Below, piece by piece: positions 50,186 through 58,417 of a stretch of 64,000 nt of DNA. Source of the stretch: Streptomyces sp. B1I3 (GTDB lineage Bacteria; Actinomycetota; Actinomycetes; Streptomycetales; Streptomycetaceae). The notes under the pieces are model-generated. The model worked only from the letters and a program-made list of their open reading frames with translations, was not told the origin of the DNA and did not search any database. The stretch's first letter is position 1; the number at the start of each line of letters is the position of its first letter. The DNA lies in contig NZ_JAUSYD010000001.1 in the NCBI RefSeq assembly GCF_030816615.1, positions 6,284,501 to 6,348,500 on the forward strand. Reading direction: 5' to 3'. The translations under genes were made by a program, and so were the position numbers.

Positions 50186-51418
50186 TCACAGCAGCGCGAA
50201 CTGCCCCTCCGGCCCCTCTTCGTGGTGGTCCAGGACCGAGGCGGGCCGCCGTGCCGCCGCCGGAACGGGCAGCACCCCCGCCGTGCGCAGGTCGTACCGG
50301 GTCAGCGCGGCCGCCCGGCCGAGGTGCTCCCGCAACGCCTCCTGCCGGGGACCGAGTTCGTCGAGCAGGGCCAGTACGGTGATGAGTTCGAGCAGTTCCG
50401 AGGTCCACTCCTGCGGCCAGCCGCGCGGACCCAGGGCCGCCAGACCCTCCGCCCCCTCCCGCACGGTGCGGCGACGCTCGAACCAGAGCTCCAGCATCCG
50501 CACACCGTTCACCCTGAACTCCCAGGCTCCGGCCGGGACGGGCGAGATCCGCCCCTCGCCCAGGGTGAGCGTCTCCTCCCCGGCGTCGTAGGCCAGGCCG
50601 GCCGGACTCGGTGGGATCGCGGCCCGCACGTAGGGGCGACGGCCTCCCGGCAGGCGTGGACGCTCCCCGCCGCGCGCCCCGCGCAGGTGCAGCCGCAGCA
50701 GCTCCTGACCCAGCTCGACGCCGTGCGACCACAGGGCGCCGTCGGCGGGCAGAGGAACGAGCGGCCCGGCGGGGGAGGGGCGTGCGGCGGCGAGGACCCA
50801 GGCGAGCACCGACCGTGCGTCCTCGACCTCTCCGTACCGCGCGCGCAGCAGGCCGAGCAGCCCCGGGGCGAGATTGGGCTCCCGGCCGTCCGGCCGCCGG
50901 TAGAGGGGCCGGATCCGGCCCGGCCGGCCGGCGGGTGAGTGGCCGTCGGGGAGCAGCGCCGTCACGGAGAGCGCCAGCCCGGTGTCCCGCGGCAGGCAGC
51001 CGTGTTCGACGGCGAAGATCTGGTGCCCGTCCGCGACACGCCACATCTCGGGGCGGGCCGCGTCGAGCAGCCGCTGGTCGGGGATGAGCCACTGCTCGTC
51101 GAAGGGGCCGTGCAGGATCCGTACGGGCTCGGGGTACGGGCCGGGGTCCCGGGCGAACCCGCTCGTCCCGGTGGTCCGGCCGGGCAGCGCGGCGGCCGGG
51201 GACAGGGGCGTACGGGAGCGGCTCGGCCGGAACAGCCGTTCCTGTTCCGCGCCTTCGGCCCGCGCCAGCGCTTCCCAGCGTGCGCGCAGGGAGGGGGCGT
51301 CGGGGGCCGTCACCCAGGGGCGCCCCGTCCTCAGGGGCCGCACGGACCAGGGCATGAGGTCGTCCAGCAGCGGGCAGGCCCCGTCCCCGCCGGCTCCGGC
51401 CGCCACCCGTGCTGCCAC
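50186..51418 (-). CDS. Type ISP restriction-modification C-terminal domain protein (orphan)
   Basis: A 410-residue protein whose content (FDEQWLIPDQRLLDAARPEMWRVA, DGHSPAGRPGRIRPLYRRPDG and YDAGEETLTLGEGRISPV) resembles the C-terminal specificity part of type ISP (LlaBIII-like) restriction enzymes. It begins CPLLDDLMPWSVRPLRTGRPWV. No nuclease, helicase or methyltransferase domain is present in it or next to it. GTG at 51418 is chosen for its GGGGAGG site; a GTG at 51505 would add 29 residues of low-complexity sequence. Similar stand-alone proteins are common in streptomycetes and their role is unknown. Confidence 0.6.
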   Translation of the reverse strand: MAARVAAGAGGDGACPLLDDLMPWSVRPLRTGRPWVTAPDAPSLRARWEALARAEGAEQERLFRPSRSRTPLSPAAALPGRTTGTSGFARDPGPYPEPVRILHGPFDEQWLIPDQRLLDAARPEMWRVADGHQIFAVEHGCLPRDTGLALSVTALLPDGHSPAGRPGRIRPLYRRPDGREPNLAPGLLGLLRARYGEVEDARSVLAWVLAAARPSPAGPLVPLPADGALWSHGVELGQELLRLHLRGARGGERPRLPGGRRPYVRAAIPPSPAGLAYDAGEETLTLGEGRISPVPAGAWEFRVNGVRMLELWFERRRTVREGAEGLAALGPRGWPQEWTSELLELITVLALLDELGPRQEALREHLGRAAALTRYDLRTAGVLPVPAAARRPASVLDHHEEGPEGQFALL

Positions 51419-51606
51419 CGTGTCGTCCTCCCCGTCGCCACGTCCGCCGCCCTGGGCATCGTAGCGACCGCCGAGCGGCCTTCGTCCTCGATGGGCGGCA
51501 CCCACCGCATGGCGTCAAGCGGCGTCCGCCGCCGGTGGGCGGCCCCCGCCCCATGACCTCGAGCGGCGCCCGCCCGTCGCGCGCCCCCTCGGGCGGCGGG
51601 GCCGCG

Positions 51607-52383
51607 TCAGTGCGCGTCCACCGTCACGGAGAAGGAGAAGCGGTCCCCCCGGTAGCGGATGCGCGCCACGTCCACCACCCGGCCCTCGTCGTCGTACGTC
51701 ACGCCGGTGTAGTGCAGGATCGGGCTGAGGAGCGGGACCTCGAGCAGCTCCGCCGTGGCCGGGTCGGCGAGGCGGGCCTCGACGGTGTCCGTGATCCGGG
51801 AGATCTTCACCCCGACGGCGTCGCGCAGCACCTTCGTCATCGGCCACCGTTCGAGGTCGGCCACGTCCAGGCGGGCCGCGATCTCCGGAAGCACGGCGTT
51901 CTCGGCCCAGTTGGTGGGCTCCCCGGTGGTGCCGTCGCAGCGCAGCCGCCGGTAGCTGACCACCTCGGCACAGTCCGGGAAGAACTCGGCGAGTTCCCCC
52001 GGCACAGGGGCCGGGCCGTGGCCGAGCACGGTCGTCAGCTCGCCCGACTGCTGGGCGACGATCGCGTCGATCGAACCCAGCAGCCGTACCGGCGACACCC
52101 GCCGGGCACGCGGCTCGATGAACGTGCCGCGCCTTCGGTGCCTGCTGATCAGGCCCTCGGTCTCCAGTTCCTTCAGCGCCTGGCGCATGGTGAGGACGCT
52201 GACGCCGTAGTGCACGGCGAGCTGCTCCTCGGTGGGCAGCCGCGGCGAGGCGTCCCGCGGGCGGCCCAGTATGGACGCCCGCAGCGACTGCGAGACCTGG
52301 TACCACAGCGGCAGCTTGCGGTTCAGCACCAGGGAGTCGGGGGCGAAGGCGGGCGCACGACTCACCTCGTTCACCTGGTCCAT
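51607..52383 (-). CDS. GntR/UTRA-family regulator
   Basis: A 258-residue HutC-type regulator. The winged helix (PLWYQVSQSLRASILGRP, then LPTEEQLAVHYGVSVLTMRQALKELETEGLISRHRRRGTFI) is followed by a UTRA ligand-binding domain (VVSYRRLRCDGTTGEPTNWAENAVLP; ISRITDTVEARLADPATAELL). It ends VDVARIRYRGDRFSFSV. It lies 44 bp downstream of the homogentisate dioxygenase gene in the same direction, so it may sense a metabolite of tyrosine or related catabolism. The exact start is uncertain; an ATG at 52383 is used. Confidence 0.88.
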   Translation of the reverse strand: MDQVNEVSRAPAFAPDSLVLNRKLPLWYQVSQSLRASILGRPRDASPRLPTEEQLAVHYGVSVLTMRQALKELETEGLISRHRRRGTFIEPRARRVSPVRLLGSIDAIVAQQSGELTTVLGHGPAPVPGELAEFFPDCAEVVSYRRLRCDGTTGEPTNWAENAVLPEIAARLDVADLERWPMTKVLRDAVGVKISRITDTVEARLADPATAELLEVPLLSPILHYTGVTYDDEGRVVDVARIRYRGDRFSFSVTVDAH

Positions 52384-52427
52384 CCCGTTCACCCGGTCTC
52401 TCTGCGCTGGGGGCCGGCCGTGCGGTC

Positions 52428-53747
52428 TCACGCCCGGAAGTTGCGGCTCAGACCCTGCCACACGTCGTCGTACCCGCGCTGCAGATGGTCCGCTCCCACG
52501 GCCTGGGCGGTCGCCGTGACCGGCCAGCGGGTCTCGAACATGAACGCGAGGCCGTCGTCGATCTTCTGCGGCTTCAGCTCCGCGGCGCTCGCCCGGTCGA
52601 AGGTCTCACGGTCCGGGCCGTGCGCTGACATCATGTTGTGCAGTGAACCGCCGCCCGGGACGAATCCGCCCGCCTTCGCGTCGTACGCGCCCTCGATCAG
52701 GCCCATGTACTCGCTCATCACGTTGCGGTGGAAGTACGGCGGGCGGAAGGTGTCCTCGCCCACGAGCCAGCGCGGGGCGAAGACGACGAAGTCGACTCCG
52801 GCCAGCCCCGGGGTGTCGGACGGCGAGGTCAGGACGGTGAAGATCGACGGGTCGGGATGGTCGTAGCTGATCGTGCCGATGACGTTGAAGCGCCGCAGGT
52901 CGTAGACGTACGGCGTGTGGTTGCCGTGCCAGGCGACGACGTCGAGCGGCGAGTGGCCGTACGTGGCCGACCAGAGGTTGCCGCAGAACTTGTTGACGAC
53001 CTCGACCGGTCCCTCGCGGTCCTCGAACGCGGCGACGGGGGCCAGGAAGTCCCGCGCGTTGGCCAGGCCGTTGGCACCGATCGGACCGAGTTCGGGCAGG
53101 ACGAACGGCTGCCCGTAGTTCTCGCAGACGTAGCCGCGGGCCCTCGTGTCCAGCAGTTCCACGCGGAAGCGGACACCCCGTGGGATCAGCGCCACATGGC
53201 CCGGTTCCGCCCGCAGCAGTCCGAGTTCGGTACGCAGCAGCAGGCCGCCGTGCTCGGGGACGATCAGGAGTTCGCCGTCCGAGTCGCTGAACACCCGGTC
53301 CGTCATGGAGGTGTTGGCGTCGTAGAGGTGCACGGCCATACCGGTGCGCTGCGCGGCGTCGCCGTTGCCCCCGAGCGTCCACAGACCGGTCAGGAAGTCC
53401 GTACCGGCCGGTGCCGCCGGCAGCGGGTCCCAGCGCAGCCGGTTCGGGTCGGGGACCGTCTCGGTGAAGGGGGCCGTGCGCAGGGTGCCGTTGTCGACGC
53501 GGACGAAGGCGGGGTGGGCCGCGGAGGGACGGATCCGGTAGAGCCAGGAGCGGCGGTTGTGGGCGCGGGGCTCGGTGAAGGCGGAGCCGCTCAGTTGTTC
53601 CGCGTACAGGCCCAGGGGGGCGCGCTGAGGTGAGTTGCGGCCGTGCGGCAGGGCGCCCGGAACCGCCTCGGAGCTGTGTTCGTTCCCGAAACCGGGGGAG
53701 TGGCGGAGTGTCTCCGCCGTCTTCCTCGCCTGCTCGATGCCGCTCAT
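52428..53747 (-). CDS. hmgA: Homogentisate 1,2-dioxygenase
   Basis: A 439-residue enzyme of tyrosine and phenylalanine degradation that opens the homogentisate ring to maleylacetoacetate. Phrases are diagnostic: GFGNEHSSEAVPGALPHGRNSPQ at the N-terminus, GNGDAAQRTGMAVHLYDANTSM, and IPRGVRFRVEL. Iron ligands lie in YFHRNVMSEYMGLIEG and MMSAHGPDRETFD. GGGAG precedes the ATG at 53747. Maleylacetoacetate isomerase and fumarylacetoacetase genes are not adjacent. It is divergent from a TetR regulator with a shared inverted repeat between them. Confidence 0.93.
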   Translation of the reverse strand: MSGIEQARKTAETLRHSPGFGNEHSSEAVPGALPHGRNSPQRAPLGLYAEQLSGSAFTEPRAHNRRSWLYRIRPSAAHPAFVRVDNGTLRTAPFTETVPDPNRLRWDPLPAAPAGTDFLTGLWTLGGNGDAAQRTGMAVHLYDANTSMTDRVFSDSDGELLIVPEHGGLLLRTELGLLRAEPGHVALIPRGVRFRVELLDTRARGYVCENYGQPFVLPELGPIGANGLANARDFLAPVAAFEDREGPVEVVNKFCGNLWSATYGHSPLDVVAWHGNHTPYVYDLRRFNVIGTISYDHPDPSIFTVLTSPSDTPGLAGVDFVVFAPRWLVGEDTFRPPYFHRNVMSEYMGLIEGAYDAKAGGFVPGGGSLHNMMSAHGPDRETFDRASAAELKPQKIDDGLAFMFETRWPVTATAQAVGADHLQRGYDDVWQGLSRNFRA

Positions 53748-53792
53748 CACGCACTCCCGGTGGAAGGGGGATCCCGTGGACCCCCTGACGAA

Positions 53793-53818
53793 GAATCCTA
53801 TGGATCACCGTAGGAATC
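53793..53818. promoter_or_regulatory. Inverted repeat between hmgA and the TetR gene
   Basis: GAATCCTA (53793-53800) and TAGGAATC (53811-53818) are reverse complements except for one base, separated by ten bases. They lie in the 103-bp divergent spacer and are a likely operator for the TetR protein, possibly controlling both genes. Confidence 0.6.
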
Positions 53819-53850
53819 GGAAGGCGACCCGTCAACGGCATACGGGCATC

Positions 53851-54486
53851 ATGGGGACCGTGTCCCATGTGCATACGAATCTCAGGCGCGTCCCCGTGCA
53901 GCAGCGCAGCGCCGAACGCCTGGCCCGGATCCTCGACGCCGGCGCCGGAATCCTGGACGAGACCGGCTACGAGCAGCTGTCCACCAGGGCGGTGGCCGAC
54001 CGGGCTGGGGTGCCCATCGGGTCCGTCTACCGCTTCTTCCCCAACAAGCGGGCGCTGGTCGACGCGCTGGCCGCGCGCAACCTCGACGTCTACGCCGAGC
54101 GGGTCGTGGCCCGGCTCGCGGTCATCCCGGAGCCGGAGTGGCGGGCGGCCATCGACGCCGTACTCGACGAGTACCTGGCGATGAAGCGTTCGGTCCCCGG
54201 CTTCGCCCTCGTCGACTTCGGTCCTCCCGCCCCGGTCGCCGACCCGCTCGACGACTCCAACCAGCGGGTCGCGGACCGCCTGAAGGCGCTGCTCGCGAGG
54301 CATCTCGGTGCAGGGCGCGCGGGGGCCGTGTCCGACGCCGACCTCTCCCGGACGGTCCTGGTCTGCGTGCAGGCCGCCGACGCGCTGCTCCAACTGGCCT
54401 TCCGCGGCGACCCGTCGGGCGACGCGGACCTGATAGCGGAGACCCGGACCCTGCTGCGGGCGTATCTGGCGCAGCTGCTCGAATGA
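53851..54486 (+). CDS. TetR-family regulator
   Basis: A 211-residue TetR regulator. The helix-turn-helix is ILDETGYEQLSTRAVADRAGVPIGSVYRFFPNKRALVDAL, preceded by QQRSAERLARILDA. The C-terminal ligand domain contains FALVDFGPPAPVADPLDDSNQRVADRL and is of the TetR_C type seen with aromatic or fatty-acid metabolism. Starts at ATG 53851 or GTG 53860 are both possible. It faces hmgA across an inverted repeat that fits its operator. A role in homogentisate or tyrosine catabolism is likely but unproven. Confidence 0.85.
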   Translation: MGTVSHVHTNLRRVPVQQRSAERLARILDAGAGILDETGYEQLSTRAVADRAGVPIGSVYRFFPNKRALVDALAARNLDVYAERVVARLAVIPEPEWRAAIDAVLDEYLAMKRSVPGFALVDFGPPAPVADPLDDSNQRVADRLKALLARHLGAGRAGAVSDADLSRTVLVCVQAADALLQLAFRGDPSGDADLIAETRTLLRAYLAQLLE

Positions 54487-54669
54487 GCCCGTCCGGGGCT
54501 GCCGGTGCAGATGGTGCCGCGGCCGGTATCCGGTGGCGCCACGACCTCGCCACCATCCGTACCGGTCGGTATGCTCGCTTCGGCGGGAGGTCGTCCACCG
54601 CGCCCGCGGCGCGGGCCGGCGCCCGTCGCATGCCCGCGCGCCACCGCTGTCGCCGCCCCGGGAGGGCCC

Positions 54670-56850
54670 ATGTCCAGCGAATCCCGCACCGCTCTGCGCG
54701 TCTGCCCGCTCTGCGAAGCCACCTGCGGACTCACGCTCACCATCGAGGGCGGGACCGTCACCGGCGCCCGTGGTGACCAGGACGACGTCCTCAGCCATGG
54801 CTTCATCTGCCCCAAGGGCGCGTCTTTCGGCGGGCTCGACACCGACCCCGACCGGCTGCGCACCCCGCTCGTGCGTACGGACGGCGTGCTGCGCGAGGCG
54901 ACCTGGAGCGAGGCCTTCGACGCGATCGCCGCCGGCATCCCGGCCCTCACCCGGACGTACGGCAGCCAGGCGGTCGGCGTCTACCTGGGCAACCCCAACG
55001 TCCACACGATGGCCGGCGCGCTCTATCCGCCCCTGCTGCTCTCCGCGCTCGGCACCCGCAACGTCTTCACCGCGAGCACGCTGGACCAGATGCCCAAGCA
55101 CGTCTCCAGCGGACTGCTCTTCGGCGACGCCCACGCCATCCCCGTACCCGACCTGGACCGCACGGGCCACCTCCTGCTGATCGGCGCCAACCCGCTCGAG
55201 TCCAACGGCAGTCTCTGCACCGCCCCCGACTTCCCGGGCAAGCTCAAGGCGCTGCGCCGGCGCGGCGGCACCCTCACCGTCATCGACCCGCGCCGCACCC
55301 GCACCGCGCGCCTCGCCGACCGGCACGTCCCTGTCCGGCCCGGCACCGACGCCCTGCTGCTGGCCGCGCTCACCCAGGTCGTCGTCGAGGAGAAGCTCGC
55401 CGCACCCGGCGCACTCGCCGAGCACCTCGACGGGTACGACGAACTCGCCGCGGCCATCGCGGACTTCACTCCCGAAGCCGTGGCGGCCGCCTGCGACGTG
55501 GAGGCCGGGACCATCCGCTCGATCGCCCGCGAACTGGCCGCCGCCCCCGCCGCGGCCGTCTACGGGCGCATCGGCAGCTGCACCGTCGAACACGGCACCC
55601 TGGCCAGCTGGCTCGTCGACGTGCTCAACATCCTCACCGGCAACCTCGACCGGCCCGGCGGCGCGCTCTTCCCGCTCTCCGCCACCGCGCGCGCACCCCG
55701 CCCCGCAGGCCCCGGCAAGGGGTTCGCCCTCGGGCGCTGGAGGAGCCGCGTCTCCGGACACCCCGAGGCGAAGGGGGAACTGCCGGCCGCCGCGCTCGCC
55801 GAGGAGATCGAGACACCGGGTGAGGGGCGGATCCGGGCCCTGATCGTCGTCGCGGGCAACCCCGTGCTCTCCGCCCCGGACGGGGACCGGCTCGACCGCG
55901 CGCTCGCCGACGGCCTCGACTTCATGGTCAGCGTCGACCCCTACCTCAACGAGACCTCACGCCACGCGGACGTGGTCCTCCCGCCGCCGCCGCCGTCGCA
56001 GAGCGCCCACTTCGACTTCGCGTTCAACTCCTTCGCCGTCCACAACCAGGTCCGCTACAGCCGCCCCGCCCTGCCCCTGGAGGACGGCGGGATGGACGAG
56101 TGCGAGATCCTCGCCCGGCTCGTCCTCGCCGTCGGCCCCGGGCACGGCGCACCGCCCGAGTCCGTCGACGACCTGGTCATCGCCACCACACTCGCCCGGG
56201 CCGGGGCCCCGGAGTCGCTCGCCGCCGAACTGACCGGCCGCACCGGGGCCGAACGGCGCCTCGACCTGATGCTGCGCCTCGGCCCGTACGGGCTCACGCT
56301 CGAGCAGCTCCTGGACCATCCGCACGGCATCGACCTCGGCCCGCTGAAGCCCCGCATACCGGAACTGCTCAAGACCCGTAGCGGTCGCATCGAGCTGTTT
56401 CCCGCGCCCGTCGCCGCCGATCTGCCCCGGCTGCGTGCCGCTCTCGGCGCGCGCCCCACCGGTCTCGTCCTCGTCGGCCGCCGCCATCTGCGGTCCAACA
56501 ACAGCTGGATGCACAACGTCGCTCAGCTCCGCGGCGGCTCCAACGTCTGCACCCTGCAGATCCACCCGGACGACGCGGCCCGCCTCGGACTCACCGACGG
56601 CGGCACGGCCCGCATCACCGCGGCCGGCGGGGAGGTGGAGGCGCCCGCCGAGATCACCGACGCGGTACGCCCCGGGGTCGTGAGCCTTCCGCACGGATGG
56701 GGACACAGCCGCCCCGGCACCCGTCTCTCCGTCGCCGGCGAGGAGCCGGGAGTCAACGTGAACCAGCTGCTGTCCGGCACGCTCCTGGACCCGCTCTCCG
56801 GCACCGCCGTGCTCAACGCCGTCCCCGTCTCCGTATCAGCCGCCCGCTGA
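54670..56850 (+). CDS. Molybdopterin-dependent oxidoreductase (4Fe-4S)
   Basis: A 726-residue enzyme of the DMSO-reductase/formate dehydrogenase family. The N-terminus binds a 4Fe-4S cluster: CPLCEATCGLTLTIEGG with a fourth Cys in FICPKG. The molybdopterin-binding phrases are LIGANPLESNGSL, TLTVIDPRRTRTARLADRHVPVRPGTDALL and VAGNPVLSAPDGDRL. The C-terminal dinucleotide domain ends SLPHGWGHSRPG and LSGTLLDPLSGTAVLNAVPV, where small-molecule oxidoreductases are similar. No signal sequence is seen, so it is cytoplasmic. There is no other subunit gene. The substrate is unknown. Confidence 0.88.
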   Translation: MSSESRTALRVCPLCEATCGLTLTIEGGTVTGARGDQDDVLSHGFICPKGASFGGLDTDPDRLRTPLVRTDGVLREATWSEAFDAIAAGIPALTRTYGSQAVGVYLGNPNVHTMAGALYPPLLLSALGTRNVFTASTLDQMPKHVSSGLLFGDAHAIPVPDLDRTGHLLLIGANPLESNGSLCTAPDFPGKLKALRRRGGTLTVIDPRRTRTARLADRHVPVRPGTDALLLAALTQVVVEEKLAAPGALAEHLDGYDELAAAIADFTPEAVAAACDVEAGTIRSIARELAAAPAAAVYGRIGSCTVEHGTLASWLVDVLNILTGNLDRPGGALFPLSATARAPRPAGPGKGFALGRWRSRVSGHPEAKGELPAAALAEEIETPGEGRIRALIVVAGNPVLSAPDGDRLDRALADGLDFMVSVDPYLNETSRHADVVLPPPPPSQSAHFDFAFNSFAVHNQVRYSRPALPLEDGGMDECEILARLVLAVGPGHGAPPESVDDLVIATTLARAGAPESLAAELTGRTGAERRLDLMLRLGPYGLTLEQLLDHPHGIDLGPLKPRIPELLKTRSGRIELFPAPVAADLPRLRAALGARPTGLVLVGRRHLRSNNSWMHNVAQLRGGSNVCTLQIHPDDAARLGLTDGGTARITAAGGEVEAPAEITDAVRPGVVSLPHGWGHSRPGTRLSVAGEEPGVNVNQLLSGTLLDPLSGTAVLNAVPVSVSAAR

Positions 56851-56903
56851 CCTGGGGTTTTGCTCGTATTGCTCACACGTCAACATCTTGTTAACTCCTC
56901 CTT

Positions 56904-56969
56904 GGGACCCCTAACGTCAGCCGGACCGCCGAGTCCGGTGCGAGTTCAAAGGTGAACGTTAGGTATCCC
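56904..56969 (+). promoter_or_regulatory. Nested hairpin leader of the CitMHS transporter gene
   Basis: GGGACCCCTAACGT (56904-56917) pairs with ACGTTAGGTATCCC (56956-56969) at 12 of 14 positions. Inside it CCGGAC (56921-56926) pairs with GTCCGG (56933-56938). The outer stem ends two bases before the ATG at 56972 and contains the only Shine-Dalgarno-like bases, TTAGG. Folding would hide the ribosome site. This suggests translational control, or an operator. Confidence 0.6.
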
Positions 56970-56971
56970 AC

Positions 56972-58417
56972 ATGCTGACAATCCTCGGATTTGCCATGAT
57001 CGCGACCTTCCTGGTCCTGATCATGATGAAGAAGATGTCGCCGATCGCGGCGCTGGTCCTGATCCCCGCCCTGTTCTGCGTAGCCGTCGGGCAGGGCGCG
57101 AAGCTCGGCGACTACGTCATCGAAGGCGTCGGCAACCTCGCGCCGACCGCGGCGATGCTGATGTTCGCCATCGTCTACTTCGGGGTGATGATCGACGTCG
57201 GACTCTTCGATCCGATCGTCCGGGGCATCCTGCGCTTCTGCAAGGCCGACCCGATGCGGATCGTCGTCGGTACGGCGGTGCTCGCCGCGATCGTCTCGCT
57301 GGACGGTGACGGCTCCACCACCTTCATGATCACCGTTTCGGCGATGTACCCGCTCTACAAGCGGCTGAAGATGAGCCTGGTCGTGATGACGGGCGTCGCG
57401 GCCACGGCGAACGGCGTCATGAACACCCTGCCCTGGGGTGGACCCACCGCCCGCGCGGCCACGGCGCTGAAAGTCGACGCGGCCGACATCTTCGTCCCGA
57501 TGATCCCGGCCCTCGCCGTCGGGCTCCTCGCGGTCATCCTGCTGGCCTGCGTCCTGGGCCGCCGCGAGCGCAAGCGGCTCGGCACACTCACCCTCGACGA
57601 CGTCCTCGTGACGGAGCCCGAGACCGTCCTCGTGGGCGCGGGCGGCGGCGGGGACCGGCCCGCGCGCGGGCCGAAGCCTTCCACCGGCGGCGGCGCGGCC
57701 GTCGGCGAGGAAGGGCAGCACAACGGGGACACGGAGCACGGGAAGGGTGCGGACGAGGGGGGCACGGGCGAGGGATTCAAGGGGCTCGACCCCGACAGGT
57801 CCACGCTGCGGCCCAAGCTCTACTGGTTCAACGCCGGCCTCACCGTTGCCCTCCTGGCGGCCATGATCCTCGAGCTCATGCCGATCCCGGTCCTCTTCCT
57901 GCTCGGCGCGGCCCTCGCCCTCACGGTCAACTTCCCCCACATGCCGGACCAGCGGGCCCGCATCGCGGCCCACGCCGACAACGTCCTCAACGTCTCCGGC
58001 ATGGTCTTCGCCGCCGCCGTCTTCACCGGAGTCCTCACCGGCACCGGCATGGTCGAGCACATGGCCGACTGGGTCGTCGGCGCCGTCCCCGACGCCATGG
58101 GCCCGCACATGGCCCTGGTCACCGGCCTGCTGAGCCTGCCCCTGACCTACTTCATGTCCAACGACGGCTTCTACTTCGGTGTCCTGCCCGTACTCGCCGA
58201 GGCCGGAGCCGCCCACGGAGTCTCCCCGCTGGAGATCGCCCGTGCCTCCATCGTGGGGCAGCCCCTGCACATGTCGTCGCCGCTCGTGCCCGCCGTGTAC
58301 GTCCTGGTCGGCATGGCGAAGGTCGAGTTCGGTGACCACACCAGGTTCACCGTCAAGTGGGCGGTGCTCACCTCGCTCGTGGTCCTCGGCGCCGGAATCC
58401 TCTTCGGCATCCTGTGA
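56972..58417 (+). CDS. CitMHS-family citrate transporter
   Basis: A 481-residue CitMHS (citrate:metal/H+ symporter) protein with about 12 membrane segments. Features include GVMIDVGLFDPIVRGILRF, the motif LDGDGSTTFMITVSAMYPLY, and NGVMNTLPWGGPTARAATAL. The second half mirrors the first (LTYFMSNDGFYFGVLPVLAEA, GQPLHMSSPLVPAVYVLVGMA). The central cytoplasmic loop (about residues 205-275) is unusually long, glycine- and acidic-rich. CitMHS proteins import metal-citrate. The start lies two bases after a leader hairpin. It overlaps the MFS gene by GTGA. Confidence 0.9.
   Translation: MLTILGFAMIATFLVLIMMKKMSPIAALVLIPALFCVAVGQGAKLGDYVIEGVGNLAPTAAMLMFAIVYFGVMIDVGLFDPIVRGILRFCKADPMRIVVGTAVLAAIVSLDGDGSTTFMITVSAMYPLYKRLKMSLVVMTGVAATANGVMNTLPWGGPTARAATALKVDAADIFVPMIPALAVGLLAVILLACVLGRRERKRLGTLTLDDVLVTEPETVLVGAGGGGDRPARGPKPSTGGGAAVGEEGQHNGDTEHGKGADEGGTGEGFKGLDPDRSTLRPKLYWFNAGLTVALLAAMILELMPIPVLFLLGAALALTVNFPHMPDQRARIAAHADNVLNVSGMVFAAAVFTGVLTGTGMVEHMADWVVGAVPDAMGPHMALVTGLLSLPLTYFMSNDGFYFGVLPVLAEAGAAHGVSPLEIARASIVGQPLHMSSPLVPAVYVLVGMAKVEFGDHTRFTVKWAVLTSLVVLGAGILFGIL

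Noticed and set aside
50186..51418. A functional restriction-modification system
   Set aside because: No nuclease, helicase or methyltransferase motifs occur in the protein or its neighbours.
48675..51554. One 959-codon reverse frame spanning the CoA transferase and the spacer beyond
   Set aside because: Only the last 410 codons match a family; the upstream part is arginine/glycine-rich sequence antisense to other content, typical of chance frames in high-GC DNA.
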